Shown here in pieces: positions 12,247 to 22,719 of a DNA stretch of 64,000 nt. Source of the stretch: Pseudoalteromonas aliena SW19 (lineage in GTDB: Bacteria; Pseudomonadota; Gammaproteobacteria; Enterobacterales; Alteromonadaceae); the NCBI RefSeq assembly GCF_014905615.1, contig NZ_AQGU01000020.1, positions 1-64,000 on the forward strand, read 5' to 3'. Below the pieces are notes generated by a model that did no database searches, was not told the DNA's origin, and saw nothing but the letters and a program-made list of their open reading frames with translations. Within the stretch, counting starts at the first letter, position 1; each line of letters starts with the position of its first letter. The position numbers and the translations under genes are program-made.

Positions 12247-13623
12247 ATGAAAATAATCATACTCGGTGCTGGGCAAGTTGGTGCCACACTAGCTGAAAAC
12301 TTAGTCGGTGAGCAAAACGAAATAACCGTTGTTGATATAGATGGTAACCGTTTACGTGAACTCCAAGATAAGTACGACTTACAAGGGGTGATGGGCCACA
12401 GCGCTCATCCTGACGTATTACGTCGTGCTGGTGCAGAAGATGCTGATATGATTATAGCGGTAACCAGTTCAGACGAAGTAAACATGGTTGCATGCCAAGT
12501 CGCTTACAGTATTTTTAAAACCCCTACAAAAATTGCCCGAATTCGTTCTGAGCAATATTTAAAATACCGTGAAAAACTATTTCAAAACGATGATTTACCA
12601 ATCGATCACTACATTGCCCCCGAAGCACTGGTGACCAAATATATTCGTCGCTTAATTGACTACCCTGGTGCATTGCAAGTCTTGCAGTTTGCCGATGGTA
12701 TGCTCTCATTAGTCGCCGTAAAAGCTTACTATGGTGGTTTGCTAGTAGGCTATGCGTTATCTGCACTTAAAGAGCACATTCCTAATGTAGAAACTCGCGT
12801 TGCCGCTATTTATCGCCAAGGTAAAGCAATTAAACCACTGGGTACAACGGTCATTGAAGCCGATGATGAAGTGTTTTTCATTGCCGCGACAAAACATATA
12901 CGCGCTGTAATGAACGAACTACAAAAACTGGAACGCTCTTACAAAAAAATTATGATAGCGGGTGGTGGTAATATTGGCGCAGGCCTTGCTCGCTCACTTG
13001 AAAAAAATCACACCGTTAAACTCATTGAACGCAGTAAAGAGCGTGCTGAGCAACTATCTGAAATGCTCGACAACACAGTCGTGTTTTGTGGTGATGCATC
13101 TGATCAAGAACTACTCTCAGAAGAGCATATTGAACAAGTTGATGTATTTATTGCCGTAACCAACGACGATGAAGCAAATATTATGTCGGCCATGCTTGCA
13201 AAACGTATGGGCGCACAAAAAACCATGGTGCTTATTCAGCGTGGCGCTTACGTTGACTTAGTACAGGGCGGCGAAATAGACATTGCCATCTCTCCACAAC
13301 AAGCAACGATATCAGCGTTATTAACACACGTACGCCGTGGTGATATCGTTAACGTGTATTCACTACGTAAAGGTGCCGCCGAAGCGATTGAAGCCGTTGC
13401 CCATGGTGATGAAAATACATCAAAGGTCGTTGGCCGGGCTATCGCTGCTATAAAACTCCCTGCGGGTACCACCATAGGTGCAATAGTGCGTAATGACGAT
13501 GTGCTTATTGCTCACGACGACACCATTATTTTATCGGGCGATCACGTTATTATGTTTTTAATCGATAAAAAGCACATTAACGTAGTAGAAAAACTGTTTC
13601 AGGTTAGCGCAATCTTTTTATAA
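12247..13623 (+). CDS. trkA: Trk potassium uptake regulatory subunit TrkA
   Basis: 458 aa peripheral membrane NAD-binding regulator of TrkH/TrkG potassium channels. It has two RCK units: the first Rossmann motif is [13 protein letters not shown] at residues 6-18 and the second [14 protein letters not shown] is near 239-252. Each is followed by a TrkA-C domain. It is last in def-fmt-rsmB-trkA. Its partner trkH is in this window at 19067-20518 on the opposite strand. Confidence 0.96.
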   Translation: MKIIILGAGQVGATLAENLVGEQNEITVVDIDGNRLRELQDKYDLQGVMGHSAHPDVLRRAGAEDADMIIAVTSSDEVNMVACQVAYSIFKTPTKIARIRSEQYLKYREKLFQNDDLPIDHYIAPEALVTKYIRRLIDYPGALQVLQFADGMLSLVAVKAYYGGLLVGYALSALKEHIPNVETRVAAIYRQGKAIKPLGTTVIEADDEVFFIAATKHIRAVMNELQKLERSYKKIMIAGGGNIGAGLARSLEKNHTVKLIERSKERAEQLSEMLDNTVVFCGDASDQELLSEEHIEQVDVFIAVTNDDEANIMSAMLAKRMGAQKTMVLIQRGAYVDLVQGGEIDIAISPQQATISALLTHVRRGDIVNVYSLRKGAAEAIEAVAHGDENTSKVVGRAIAAIKLPAGTTIGAIVRNDDVLIAHDDTIILSGDHVIMFLIDKKHINVVEKLFQVSAIFL

Positions 13624-13635
13624 AAAACCTCCTTT

Positions 13636-13666
13636 GTTTTCTATGCATAGTTTATGTATAGAAAAC
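13636..13666 (+). terminator. hairpin after trkA
   Basis: GTTTTCTATGCATA (13636-13649) pairs with TATGTATAGAAAAC (13653-13666) with one G-U pair and a 3-nt loop. There is no T tract on the plus strand, so it may be a 3'-end stabiliser rather than a simple intrinsic terminator. Confidence 0.5.
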
Positions 13667-13950
13667 CACAAAAACAAATACGAATCAATCTCAAAAGCAT
13701 TTACTTGCGCGCTTAAATCTATTACCCTCACGTTGTTTGATAATCAAACATCAACGATACAAATTGCACTAAGCTTTTTGATGGCCAACAAATAATGCCA
13801 ATCGATATAAGTGCGGGAGCTATTTAACAATAAGATAATCGCAATCTAACTAGCTAAATAAAGTTTTCACGATGTTAGTATTTGCTTTGATCCGTTAAAT
13901 TATTCACGGTTTTTATACTGATTGATATGAATTCGAGAAAATTAGAACTT
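13667..13950. other. gene-free stretch upstream of repeat and TonB receptor
   Basis: AT-rich, with no ORF, RNA motif or convincing operator recognised. Confidence 0.5.
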
Positions 13951-14110
13951 ATACCAATTTGCTTAATTAAGCGTTCTATTTTGAGGCAAGAAAATCATGT
14001 CGATAACAAGGAAAAAATTCGTTATTCAATTGTTCTATATCAGAATTTTTAACGCTGTTAGCGTCAGATTTAATCCCTGAAATTGATTAAGTAATATTGC
14101 TCATTGGTAT
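13951..14110. repeat. 160 bp repeat with ATACCAAT/ATTGGTAT ends
   Basis: The element starts ATACCAAT (13951-13958) and ends with its exact complement ATTGGTAT (14103-14110). The ends remain loosely complementary inward (CTTAATTAAG against GATTAAG). No ORF is present. I recall near-identical sequences between genes in many Pseudoalteromonas genomes, which suggests a dispersed MITE-like repeat, but copy number cannot be seen here. It sits about 140 bp upstream of the TonB receptor start. Confidence 0.6.
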
Positions 14111-14251
14111 TAATGCTGTATTAGTTATTCTGTATAGAAGCACCATTACAGCACTTTTTATCGTTATTGTTAGTCCACTTAAATATTTAAGGTTTAGTTC
14201 AATACGTATTTCATTATGTGAAAAGTTAATTTCACATTATTCTTAATACAA

Positions 14252-16417
14252 ATGGATTTTTTCAAAATGATACGCCCTGTTTTAAATAAACCTCTTTCTC
14301 TTATCTATTGTAGTGTTATTAGTATTCTTCTTGCTGGAATTTCACCAAACGCAAACGCCGAAGTTAAAAAAGACATTGAAAAGCTCACTGTTGTTGGTGA
14401 AAAAAATAGTGGCTATAAAACGAACTCAATGAGCTCTGCAACAGGCCTTGACCTATCTCATCTGCAAACCCCACAATCTGTTATTGCCATCACGAGTCAA
14501 TTAATGGCTGATCAACAGCTCAATAGCGCTATCGAAGCAATTACCAGTGTTACTGGCATCAATGCAAGAGAAGCGGATAACGGTAAGTTTTCGATTTCTG
14601 CTCGAGGAATTAGTGTTACCAGTATTTTATACGATGGTATTGCTACAACTTATGACACCCGTTTTAACTATGGTGACAATTTAACTGATACCGCTATTTA
14701 CGAACGAATTGAAGTCGTCCGTGGTGCAACGGGTTTAATGCTGGGTGCGGGCAACCCATCTGCCGCAATTAACCTAATTCGTAAACGCCCTACTGTTAAC
14801 AACCAATTAAAAGTAAGCGCCTCTATTGGTTCTTGGCAACAATATAGAGGAGTTGTTGATATCTCCGGTAGCATAAATAACACTGAGAGTGTTCGTGCTC
14901 GTGCAGTTGTTGCGTATCAAGAGCAAGAGTCATATCAAGATCGATTTAGTCAAAGTCGTAATACTGTGTACGGTATTGTAGAAGCAGACTTCACCGATAG
15001 CACCTTATTTACGATTGCAATTGATCATCAAACAACGGATCCACAAGGAACAATGTCAGGTGGTTTACCTATTTTTTATAGTGACGGTAGTCGTACATAT
15101 TACGATCGAGAAACGTCTACAGCAGCAAGCTGGGCATCGTCACAAACCGAGGCATTAAATAGCTTTATTAGCTTAGAACACCATTTCAATAATGATTGGC
15201 AGCTAAGCGCTAGTTACGTTTATGGTAATAATGACTTACATTATGATGTTATGTGGGCGAAGGGTCACCCTGATCCAAAAACAAATATAGGTATGACGCT
15301 CGGTTCGCTTAACTATATTGATGCAAAGCGTATTCAGCGAACTTATGAACTAGAGCTTACGGGTCACTTTGATTGGCTTAATCAAGCACATCAATTAGTC
15401 TTTGGCTGGAATAGTCAAAAGCAAACGTTCTCTACACCGTATTTCCCAGCACAACAAAGCGCCGGTGTTATTGGGGATTTTACAACCCCAAATTACGACT
15501 ACCCTAAACCAATTTGGCAGCAAAATTCGGCTTATGGTTCATATGGCACAACCAAACAAGATGCGCTCTACTTTGCTTCCCAGCTTAATATAACGAATCA
15601 ACTTGCATTCATTTTAGGGAGCCGCTTAAATCGCTGGCAAACCAATCAAGATAATTTTGGTAGTGAGCACGACTTTAAATTAAATAACGAACTCACAAAT
15701 TATTTAGGTGCCACTTACTCGCTAACTGATAGCTGGGCACTTTATGCCAACTATACCGATATATTCACTCCACAAAGTCGAGTAGATGCCAACGGTGATT
15801 ACCTTGAACCAATTAAAGGCAAAAACTATGAAATAGGTATTAAAGCGTCATTAATTGCTGATCGCGTTGATATCTCTTTGTCAGCATTTGAAATCCAGCA
15901 AGATAACTTAGGTGTATACATAGGTGAGAGTATTCCTGAGACCATGCAGGCTATCTATCGACCTATAGATGGCACCGTAACAGAAGGTTACGAATTTGAA
16001 CTCAACGGGAGCTTAACTGATAATTGGGATCTTTATGTTGGCTACACTCATAGTAAAGGCGAAACCCACGATACAAAACCGCTCAATACCACTAACCCTA
16101 AAGATCAATACAAGCTTTTCACTAGCTATCGACTAAGTAGTTATTTAAAAGGTGTTAAAATCGGTGGTGGCTACCGCTGGCAGAGCCGCAGTTATGATGA
16201 CGTTAAAAACCCAGTACTTGGTAATGTTGAAGTAGAGCAGTCAGCTTATGGAGTAGCCAGTTTAATGGCCAGTTATCAGCTCAATGATCAAATAGCCATT
16301 AGCGCTAATATAGATAACCTGTTTGATAAAACTTACTACAATCAAATTGGTTTTTATAACCAGTACCGGTACGGCAGCCCACGTAAATTCTCACTGCGTT
16401 TCGATTACAACTTTTAA
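14252..16417 (+). CDS. TonB-dependent siderophore receptor
   Basis: 721 aa outer-membrane receptor. A signal peptide (about residues 1-36, ending NANA) is followed by a TonB-box region (KLTVVGEK), a plug domain (TPQSVIAITSQLM, ARGISVTSILYDG, YERIEVVRGATGLMLGAGNPSAAINLIRKRP) and a 22-strand barrel ending in the aromatic terminus RFDYNF. The plug motifs match the FhuE/FpvA/PupB type for ferric hydroxamate or pyoverdine-like siderophores. The exact ligand is unknown. An alternative start is ATG 14267. I found no convincing Fur box, and no siderophore biosynthesis genes are nearby. Confidence 0.92.
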   Translation: MDFFKMIRPVLNKPLSLIYCSVISILLAGISPNANAEVKKDIEKLTVVGEKNSGYKTNSMSSATGLDLSHLQTPQSVIAITSQLMADQQLNSAIEAITSVTGINAREADNGKFSISARGISVTSILYDGIATTYDTRFNYGDNLTDTAIYERIEVVRGATGLMLGAGNPSAAINLIRKRPTVNNQLKVSASIGSWQQYRGVVDISGSINNTESVRARAVVAYQEQESYQDRFSQSRNTVYGIVEADFTDSTLFTIAIDHQTTDPQGTMSGGLPIFYSDGSRTYYDRETSTAASWASSQTEALNSFISLEHHFNNDWQLSASYVYGNNDLHYDVMWAKGHPDPKTNIGMTLGSLNYIDAKRIQRTYELELTGHFDWLNQAHQLVFGWNSQKQTFSTPYFPAQQSAGVIGDFTTPNYDYPKPIWQQNSAYGSYGTTKQDALYFASQLNITNQLAFILGSRLNRWQTNQDNFGSEHDFKLNNELTNYLGATYSLTDSWALYANYTDIFTPQSRVDANGDYLEPIKGKNYEIGIKASLIADRVDISLSAFEIQQDNLGVYIGESIPETMQAIYRPIDGTVTEGYEFELNGSLTDNWDLYVGYTHSKGETHDTKPLNTTNPKDQYKLFTSYRLSSYLKGVKIGGGYRWQSRSYDDVKNPVLGNVEVEQSAYGVASLMASYQLNDQIAISANIDNLFDKTYYNQIGFYNQYRYGSPRKFSLRFDYNF

Positions 16418-16425
16418 TAGAATGT

Positions 16426-16452
16426 GGTCAACGGCCCTAGGGGCTGTTGATC
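16426..16452 (+). terminator. terminator-like hairpin after TonB receptor
   Basis: GGTCAACGGCCC (16426-16437) pairs with GGGCTGTTGATC (16441-16452), 12 pairs including two G-U, with a 3-nt loop and TTT following. The right arm is the left end of the mobile repeat at 16440, so the terminator is built partly from repeat DNA. Confidence 0.55.
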
Positions 16453-16702
16453 TTTCGAGGTTAAATTTGCAGCAGTGTGTTTGGTATTTAAGCAAGGCAG
16501 AGCCTATGTAGTGTGGTTATTCCCCATAAATAGGCGATAACGCAGCATAAATGCCAAACATGCGCTGCCCTTGGGTTCTGCCTAGGGGCAATTTACTCTT
16601 TGTTGCTCGGTTTTTACTTAGCCCACTAGGTTACAAACCTCGCGCCGCGATTAAACGCCCCCTAGATTGAACAAATTTTAATCCACAAAGGTCAACAGGC
16701 CC
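16440..16702. mobile_element. MITE-like element, 263 bp
   Basis: The terminal inverted repeats are GGGGCTGTTGATCTTT (16440-16455) and AAAGGTCAACAGGCCC (16687-16702), 14 of 16 positions complementary. The dinucleotide TA flanks both ends (16438-16439 and 16703-16704), consistent with a TA target duplication as made by IS630/mariner-type transposases. No ORF encodes a transposase. The interior has several GC-rich palindromic pieces. I recall similar sequence in other Pseudoalteromonas and Vibrio genomes. Confidence 0.65.
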
Positions 16703-16717
16703 TATTATCATCGAAGA

Positions 16718-16741
16718 AAAAGCAGCTGGTTAGCTGCTTTT
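16718..16741 (-). terminator. terminator of the EF-hand gene cluster
   Basis: AAAAGCAGCT (16718-16727) and AGCTGCTTTT (16732-16741) pair around a GGTT loop. On the minus strand the stem ends in a T run, just past the last EF-hand gene. It may work in both directions. Confidence 0.75.
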
Positions 16742-16771
16742 ATATATCAATTAAGAGTTTTCAGTGGCTCT

Positions 16772-16987
16772 TTATTGTACTTTAGAAAACTCTTCTTTAG
16801 AAATCTCACCATTTCCGTCAGCATCTAAATCATCAAAGATTTTCACAAGTTGAGGATTTACTTTTGCTTCTTCCATACTAATTACGCCATCGCCATTACC
16901 ATCAAAAGAGGCAAAATCTACTGCCGCATATGCCACTGACGAAGATGCTAGAACCAAAACTGCAAGTGCTGTGTTTAATGTTTTCAT
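16772..16987 (-). CDS. secreted EF-hand protein, copy 1
   Basis: 71 aa. A Sec signal peptide (about residues 1-21, ending VAYA) is followed by two EF-hand loops, DGNGDGVISMEE and DADGNGEISKEE, both with the expected D1/D-N3/D-N5/G6/E12 ligands. I start at the inner ATG (16987), which has TAGGAA upstream and matches its paralogues. A longer frame begins at 17023. It is the most diverged of four tandem paralogues. A calcium-binding periplasmic or secreted protein is likely; its role is unknown. Confidence 0.82.
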   Translation of the reverse strand: MKTLNTALAVLVLASSSVAYAAVDFASFDGNGDGVISMEEAKVNPQLVKIFDDLDADGNGEISKEEFSKVQ

Positions 16988-17064
16988 AATAATATTCCTA
17001 ATAAGATGGGAAGTCCTTTTCAAAGATCCCTAATTGTGAAAAATGTTTAATTTAAAAAGGTGAG

Positions 17065-17277
17065 TTAGTAATTAGCGAACTCTTCTTTGGAAAGCTCACC
17101 ACTACCATCGGTATCTAGCTCAACAAATTCAGCCATTAAATCAGTATCAACTGCCGCTTCGCTTGGGCTAATCGTGCCGCTACCATCTATATCAAGGCTA
17201 TTAAGGTCTGATGCTGCAAATGCAACTGAAGAAGACGCTATAGCCATAAGTGCCAACGCTTTATTTAAATGTTTCAT
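17065..17277 (-). CDS. secreted EF-hand protein, copy 2
   Basis: 70 aa paralogue with signal peptide (ending SVAFA) and loops DIDGSGTISPSE and DTDGSGELSKEE. AAGGAT lies upstream of the ATG. The end, EEFANY, differs from the EEFSKA of copies 3 and 4. Only about 100 residues of DNA separate it from copy 1, so the genes may be co-transcribed, but each has its own ribosome site. Confidence 0.82.
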   Translation of the reverse strand: MKHLNKALALMAIASSSVAFAASDLNSLDIDGSGTISPSEAAVDTDLMAEFVELDTDGSGELSKEEFANY

Positions 17278-17421
17278 AACTTAATCCTTCATATTAAATG
17301 TTCTATCAAAAAAATGAGATCTCGAACTTAAACCGTAATTTTTCACTTCCTTGTTATCCTCTTTCGTAAGCTCCCTTGCCTACTTAGGTTGTCTTTGGCA
17401 ACTCAGGATCAATACCTTTAA
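17278..17421. other. 144 bp spacer inside the EF-hand array
   Basis: Longer than the other spacers of the array. On the minus strand it contains a small GTTG/CAAC hairpin and purine-rich sequence. I compared it with the c-di-GMP-I riboswitch and did not find that consensus. No feature can be assigned. Confidence 0.3.
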
Positions 17422-17634
17422 TTAAGCTTTAGAAAATTCTTCTTTTGATAACTCACCATTTTGGTCAGTATCAAGCTCTGAGAACATGCTCATTAGCTTT
17501 GCATCTACCGATGCCTCAGATTGACTAATTGTGCCACTGCCATCCACATCTAATGTATTAAAGTCGGTTGCTGCAAACGCGGCTGAAGAAGAGGCTATTG
17601 CCATAAGTGCTAGTGCTTTATTTAATGTTTTCAT
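17422..17634 (-). CDS. secreted EF-hand protein, copy 3
   Basis: 70 aa: signal peptide (ending AAFAA), then loops DVDGSGTISQSE and DTDQNGELSKEE. It is 61/70 identical to copy 4 by direct comparison, so this pair is the most recent duplication of the array. AAGGAT precedes the ATG. No transporter or enzyme domain is present; a small periplasmic calcium buffer or sensor is a reasonable guess only. Confidence 0.84.
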   Translation of the reverse strand: MKTLNKALALMAIASSSAAFAATDFNTLDVDGSGTISQSEASVDAKLMSMFSELDTDQNGELSKEEFSKA

Positions 17635-17697
17635 AACGTGTATCCTTAAAATTTTTGAGTAATGTCAGGGCGCTTATGCCACCCCGTAGCGTTAAGC

Positions 17698-17910
17698 TTA
17701 TGCTTTTGAAAATTCTTCTTTTGATAGCTCACCATTTTGGTCTATATCAAGTTCAGAGAACATGCTCATTAATTTTGCATCTACTGATGCCTCAGCTTGG
17801 CTAATGGCCCCACTACCATCAACATCTAACGTATCGAAATCAGTTGCTGCAAATGCAGCTGAAGAAGATGCTAATGCGATAAGTGCTAAAGTTTTATTAA
17901 TGCGTTTCAT
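17698..17910 (-). CDS. secreted EF-hand protein, copy 4
   Basis: 70 aa, first in the direction of transcription. It has a signal peptide (ending AAFAA) and loops DVDGSGAISQAE and DIDQNGELSKEE with all calcium ligands kept. AAGGAT precedes the ATG. The promoter for the array should lie in the long gap 17911-18367. Confidence 0.84.
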   Translation of the reverse strand: MKRINKTLALIALASSSAAFAATDFDTLDVDGSGAISQAEASVDAKLMSMFSELDIDQNGELSKEEFSKA

Positions 17911-18367
17911 AATATGTATCCTTCAAAGTTATGTTTATGCGATTAAGTAGTTCACTTTAAATCACGTTTTGTTTAGTACACCCAGACTATTACAACTTAG
18001 ATGCCAACTTTTAAAAGTTATTTATTTTCAATGAGTTGACTAACTTTAGGAGTGAGGAAAGCAAATTGTTCAAGATTTTTTGTTGCTTTTTGGCAACAGG
18101 GTTTCAAGCAAAAACAAAAACACCTTTAAAAACATGATGTTAAGAAGATTCAAAATACTACAGTTTATAAATTTAGATACTTAAAAGATGATTTAACATT
18201 GAAATTTAGCTAAACCTTAGCTGAACTTTTTTTTATAAATACAATTGGAAGGATTTTTTGAAATTTAAATTATTGTTTTATATGGTTTATTATTTTATTT
18301 GGTGATGGTTAAATAATTTTTCTGCAAAAAAATAATAAATCACTAGTTTGTTGCATAATAGCGAAAC
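17911..18367. promoter_or_regulatory. long AT-rich gap upstream of the EF-hand array
   Basis: 457 bp without an ORF. It should hold the promoter of the EF-hand genes (minus strand) and the 3' end of the PilZ gene transcript. A minus-strand sequence (complement of 17990-18007) has GG and GT 10 nt apart like a weak sigma-54 -24/-12 element, but the GC of the -12 is not exact. A small GTTGC/GCAAC hairpin lies near 18082-18098. Confidence 0.35.
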
Positions 18368-19033
18368 TTAGCTTTCATCAAGTTCAGAGTTAAGCATTGA
18401 GGGATCAATAAAGTGCTCTCTCATGAAAGTTCTCATTTCGTCTTCGCTGGCTAATAACTTAATACCGCACTTAGCGCCCGCCGAATAGCCTTTAACGCTG
18501 CACACTTCACCTGCAAAGTTTTTACCACTGCTATCGAGCATAACAGTGCATTGCATATCTTTTATATTTTCAAGCGCTTGATCGCTTTTGATATCAAACA
18601 TAACGCCAGTTAATGAAACGTCTTTGATCACTCCATCAAGCACTCTTTCGTCACTTAACTTAAGTTTAGCTGGCAATAAAGTAGGGATACGTGCTTGTGA
18701 ACGCAGATCAAATAACTGCACGTGTTTAGGAAAATTAATAAAAACCAGCCGAGCAGGATGAGAAGTAACCGACATAACTTGTTGACGAAATGCTATAACT
18801 TGCCCACCACTACCTTCTATCAACGCTCTTACTACCACCATCACACCGTCACGCAAATAATCACTGGCTGCAAGCAATCGTTTAGAATTGGGGTAATTTA
18901 AAATAATAAACTTATCATCAAGCAAACCAACTAATTCAGTTTTAACACGCTTACTACTTGTAGGTGTTAATATTTCTAGGTCGACTAAGCTGCCTACACC
19001 TATATGCTTTAGCTTTTCTAAATTTGCTGGCAT
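18368..19033 (-). CDS. PilZ domain protein (YcgR-like flagellar brake type)
   Basis: 221 aa with an N-terminal YcgR-N-like domain (about 1-105) and a C-terminal PilZ domain (about 108-212). The c-di-GMP-binding motifs RxxxR (RSQAR, residues 111-115) and [DN]xSxxG (DVSLTG, 138-143) are both intact. YcgR-type proteins slow flagellar motors when c-di-GMP is high. No flagellar gene is nearby, so the target is an inference. Confidence 0.86.
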   Translation of the reverse strand: MPANLEKLKHIGVGSLVDLEILTPTSSKRVKTELVGLLDDKFIILNYPNSKRLLAASDYLRDGVMVVVRALIEGSGGQVIAFRQQVMSVTSHPARLVFINFPKHVQLFDLRSQARIPTLLPAKLKLSDERVLDGVIKDVSLTGVMFDIKSDQALENIKDMQCTVMLDSSGKNFAGEVCSVKGYSAGAKCGIKLLASEDEMRTFMREHFIDPSMLNSELDES

Positions 19034-19066
19034 ATCCCTTTCCCAATGATGTATTTACTGACTTTT

Positions 19067-20518
19067 TTACCCACGCCAAAACGTTGGTGTAAATAGTACC
19101 AGTAGAGTAAATATTTCGAGGCGACCAAACACCATTGCAATAGTAAGCAACCATTTAGCGCCATCGGTTATAGCACCATAGTGTGATGCAACGTCACCCA
19201 AACCAGGGCCTAAGTTATTTAAACATGCGGCAGTAGCTGAGAACGCCGTTATGTTATCCATACCAGTCCCCATAAGCGCTAACATAATAATAATAAACAC
19301 TAATGCATAAGCAGAAAAAAATCCCCATACCGCTTCGACGACTTTATCTGGAAGCGCCTTTCGGCCTAACTTTATAGAATATATAGCACGAGGGTGTACT
19401 AAACGATTGAGCTCACGCACACCTTGTAAATAGAGTAAAAACACACGAACTACTTTCATACCGCCACCGGTAGAACCCGCACAACCACCAATAAAGCTCG
19501 AAAATATAAGTAATATTGGTAAAAACAATGGCCATGTTGAAAAGTTATCGGTAGCAAAGCCCGCTGTAGTACTCATTGATACAGCTTGAAATAAAGCCTG
19601 ATCTAGCGTTTCATCACCATTAGCGTATATCTCATTTGATGACAGTACCGTAAAACAAATAACCACCAGCGCTAATTGAATACACAAAAATACTTTAAAC
19701 TCAGGGTCGCGCAAATATACCTGTACATTTCGACTGGCTACCGCTGCGTAGTGCAATGAAAAATTAATGGCTGCAATAATTAAAAAGAACACACAAATAA
19801 AGTTAATAACTGGGCTGTTAAAGTGGCCTATCGAGGCATCATAAGTAGAAAACCCACCAATGGCTACGGTTGAAAACGCATGGCAAATAGCATCAAACCA
19901 ATCCATACCAGCCGCCCAATAAGCAAGCATACACGCAGTAGTAAGTGACACATAAATATACCAAAGATGTTTTGCTGTATCAGCAATACGCGGGGTCATT
20001 TTAGAATCTTTTACAGGCCCTGGTATTTCAGCGCGATATAACTGCATTCCACCAACACCAAGCATAGGCAGTATCGCTACAGCGAGTACAATGATCCCCA
20101 TACCGCCAAACCATTGTAACTGTTGGCGATAAAACAATACGGATTTGGGGAGGTATTCAATCCCCGTCAGTACGGTTGCACCTGTAGTTGTTAAGCCTGA
20201 AAATGCCTCAAACACCGCATCTGCAAATGATAGGTTGGGTTCTTGTAAAAATATGAGCGGTAAAGATGCGAATGCACCTAATACCAACCAAAACAGAACT
20301 ACGATTAAAAACCCTTCGCGGGCTTTTAAATCTCCGTTTTCGTGGCGGTTCGGGTAATAAGCCATTAGGCCAATAACAATACTAAATATAAATGCTAAAA
20401 CAAATGGAACACCACCACCGTCTTTATAAATTAAAGACACCAGTGCCGGTGGCACCATGGTAATACTAAACAGCGCAACAAGTTGGCCAAGAATTTTTAT
20501 GATGGTACGAAATTGCAT
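19067..20518 (-). CDS. trkH: Trk potassium uptake channel subunit TrkH
   Basis: 483 aa inner-membrane protein with about 10-12 hydrophobic segments and the four selectivity-loop repeats of the TrkH/KtrB superfamily (for example FSGLTTTGATV, STVAIGGFS, SMSTTAGFA, ACLNNLGPG). With TrkA (12247-13623) it forms the Trk potassium uptake system. It is not in an operon with trkA. It lies just upstream of the PilZ gene, with a 33 bp gap. Confidence 0.95.
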   Translation of the reverse strand: MQFRTIIKILGQLVALFSITMVPPALVSLIYKDGGGVPFVLAFIFSIVIGLMAYYPNRHENGDLKAREGFLIVVLFWLVLGAFASLPLIFLQEPNLSFADAVFEAFSGLTTTGATVLTGIEYLPKSVLFYRQQLQWFGGMGIIVLAVAILPMLGVGGMQLYRAEIPGPVKDSKMTPRIADTAKHLWYIYVSLTTACMLAYWAAGMDWFDAICHAFSTVAIGGFSTYDASIGHFNSPVINFICVFFLIIAAINFSLHYAAVASRNVQVYLRDPEFKVFLCIQLALVVICFTVLSSNEIYANGDETLDQALFQAVSMSTTAGFATDNFSTWPLFLPILLIFSSFIGGCAGSTGGGMKVVRVFLLYLQGVRELNRLVHPRAIYSIKLGRKALPDKVVEAVWGFFSAYALVFIIIMLALMGTGMDNITAFSATAACLNNLGPGLGDVASHYGAITDGAKWLLTIAMVFGRLEIFTLLVLFTPTFWRG

Positions 20519-20613
20519 TTAGCTTATCGCTTTTATTATTAGTAAATTCAGGCTAAGTAGTGTCAGCCTGTTCAAATTAAGTGGTATGCATTAAATGCAA
20601 CTTGTGTAGGTTA

Positions 20614-21228
20614 TTACTCTTTAATAGTTAACTCAACTGCGCCGTGGCTTAAATCAAAAATATCTTTAATTGCTTGTTGTGCTTGGCGGCTATCAATCGT
20701 GATCACCCATTCAATATTAGCAGTAAATTGCTTATCAATATTAAGTACTTGGTAGTTGCTCTTTAGCCGCTGCTCAATCGCGCCTTGCATGCTGTATTCA
20801 CTACTTCCTGTAATTTCAATACTGGGAACTTTAAGCACCGTTTGCAATTTTACTAATGCATTATTTAATGAGCCACCATAAGCACGTACTAATCCACCAG
20901 TACCTAGCTTTATACCGCCAAAGTAACGTGTCACTACAGCTGTTATTTCGCCAAGGCCCGAACCCACCAACACATTAAGCATAGGCTTACCCGCAGTGCC
21001 ATTTGGCTCACCATCATCCGAAAAACCATAAACATGGCTACCACCAGGATTACCCGCTACGTGCGCCCAGCAATTATGACGAGCGTCTGAATATTTTTCT
21101 TCAATATTTTTAATAAATGCTTTTGCGCAGGCTAAATCTGGCGTGTGTGCAATATGCACAATAAAGGTGCTTTTTTTAATTTCTTCTTGATGAAACACAT
21201 CCGCTGCAGGGTATTTATATTCTGACAT
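20614..21228 (-). CDS. yigZ: YigZ family protein (IMPACT/UPF0029)
   Basis: 204 aa, normal length. The N-terminal IMPACT domain has HNCWAHV and FSDDGEPNGTAGKPML; a C-terminal DUF1949 domain follows (about 140-204). The biochemical role is not established; the eukaryotic homologue IMPACT affects translation control. The gene lies between trkH and pepQ, the same neighbourhood as in E. coli and Vibrio (fadBA-pepQ-yigZ-trkH). Confidence 0.93.
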   Translation of the reverse strand: MSEYKYPAADVFHQEEIKKSTFIVHIAHTPDLACAKAFIKNIEEKYSDARHNCWAHVAGNPGGSHVYGFSDDGEPNGTAGKPMLNVLVGSGLGEITAVVTRYFGGIKLGTGGLVRAYGGSLNNALVKLQTVLKVPSIEITGSSEYSMQGAIEQRLKSNYQVLNIDKQFTANIEWVITIDSRQAQQAIKDIFDLSHGAVELTIKE

Positions 21229-21251
21229 ACTTTACTTAACCAATATTCAAC

Positions 21252-21280
21252 CAAAAAAATGGGGCCTTATGGCCCCAATT
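21252..21280 (-). terminator. terminator after pepQ
   Basis: TGGGGCC (21260-21266) and GGCCCCA (21271-21277) pair around TTAT; on the minus strand a run of seven T follows. It separates pepQ from yigZ. Confidence 0.85.
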
Positions 21281-21301
21281 ATTCAAACATAGATAGTATC
21301 G

Positions 21302-22660
<1,359 letters not shown>

Positions 22661-22689
22661 CTACCACTTATACCAATTGCATTAAATAA

Positions 22690-22719
22690 GGGGGCATCTA
22701 ATCACATTAGATATCCCCC
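22690..22719 (-). terminator. terminator after slt
   Basis: GGGGG plus ATCTAAT (22690-22702) pairs with ATTAGAT plus CCCCC (22706-22719) with a small internal mismatch and a 3-nt loop. A 14 bp palindrome, TAAACATATGTTTA (22725-22738), lies between it and the slt stop codon. The TTATACCAATT sequence at about 22669 resembles the tip of the repeat at 13951. Confidence 0.7.

Noticed and set aside
14111..14251. Fur box for the TonB receptor
   Set aside because: I looked for the GATAATGATAATCATTATC type in the receptor's upstream DNA and found no convincing match.
17278..17421. Possible c-di-GMP riboswitch in the EF-hand array spacer
   Set aside because: No match to the conserved GEMM core when compared by eye, and it lies between two array genes; only generic hairpins are present.
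17990..18007. Sigma-54-like element upstream of the EF-hand array
   Set aside because: GG-N10-GT rather than GG-N10-GC, and no enhancer protein gene nearby; chance match likely.
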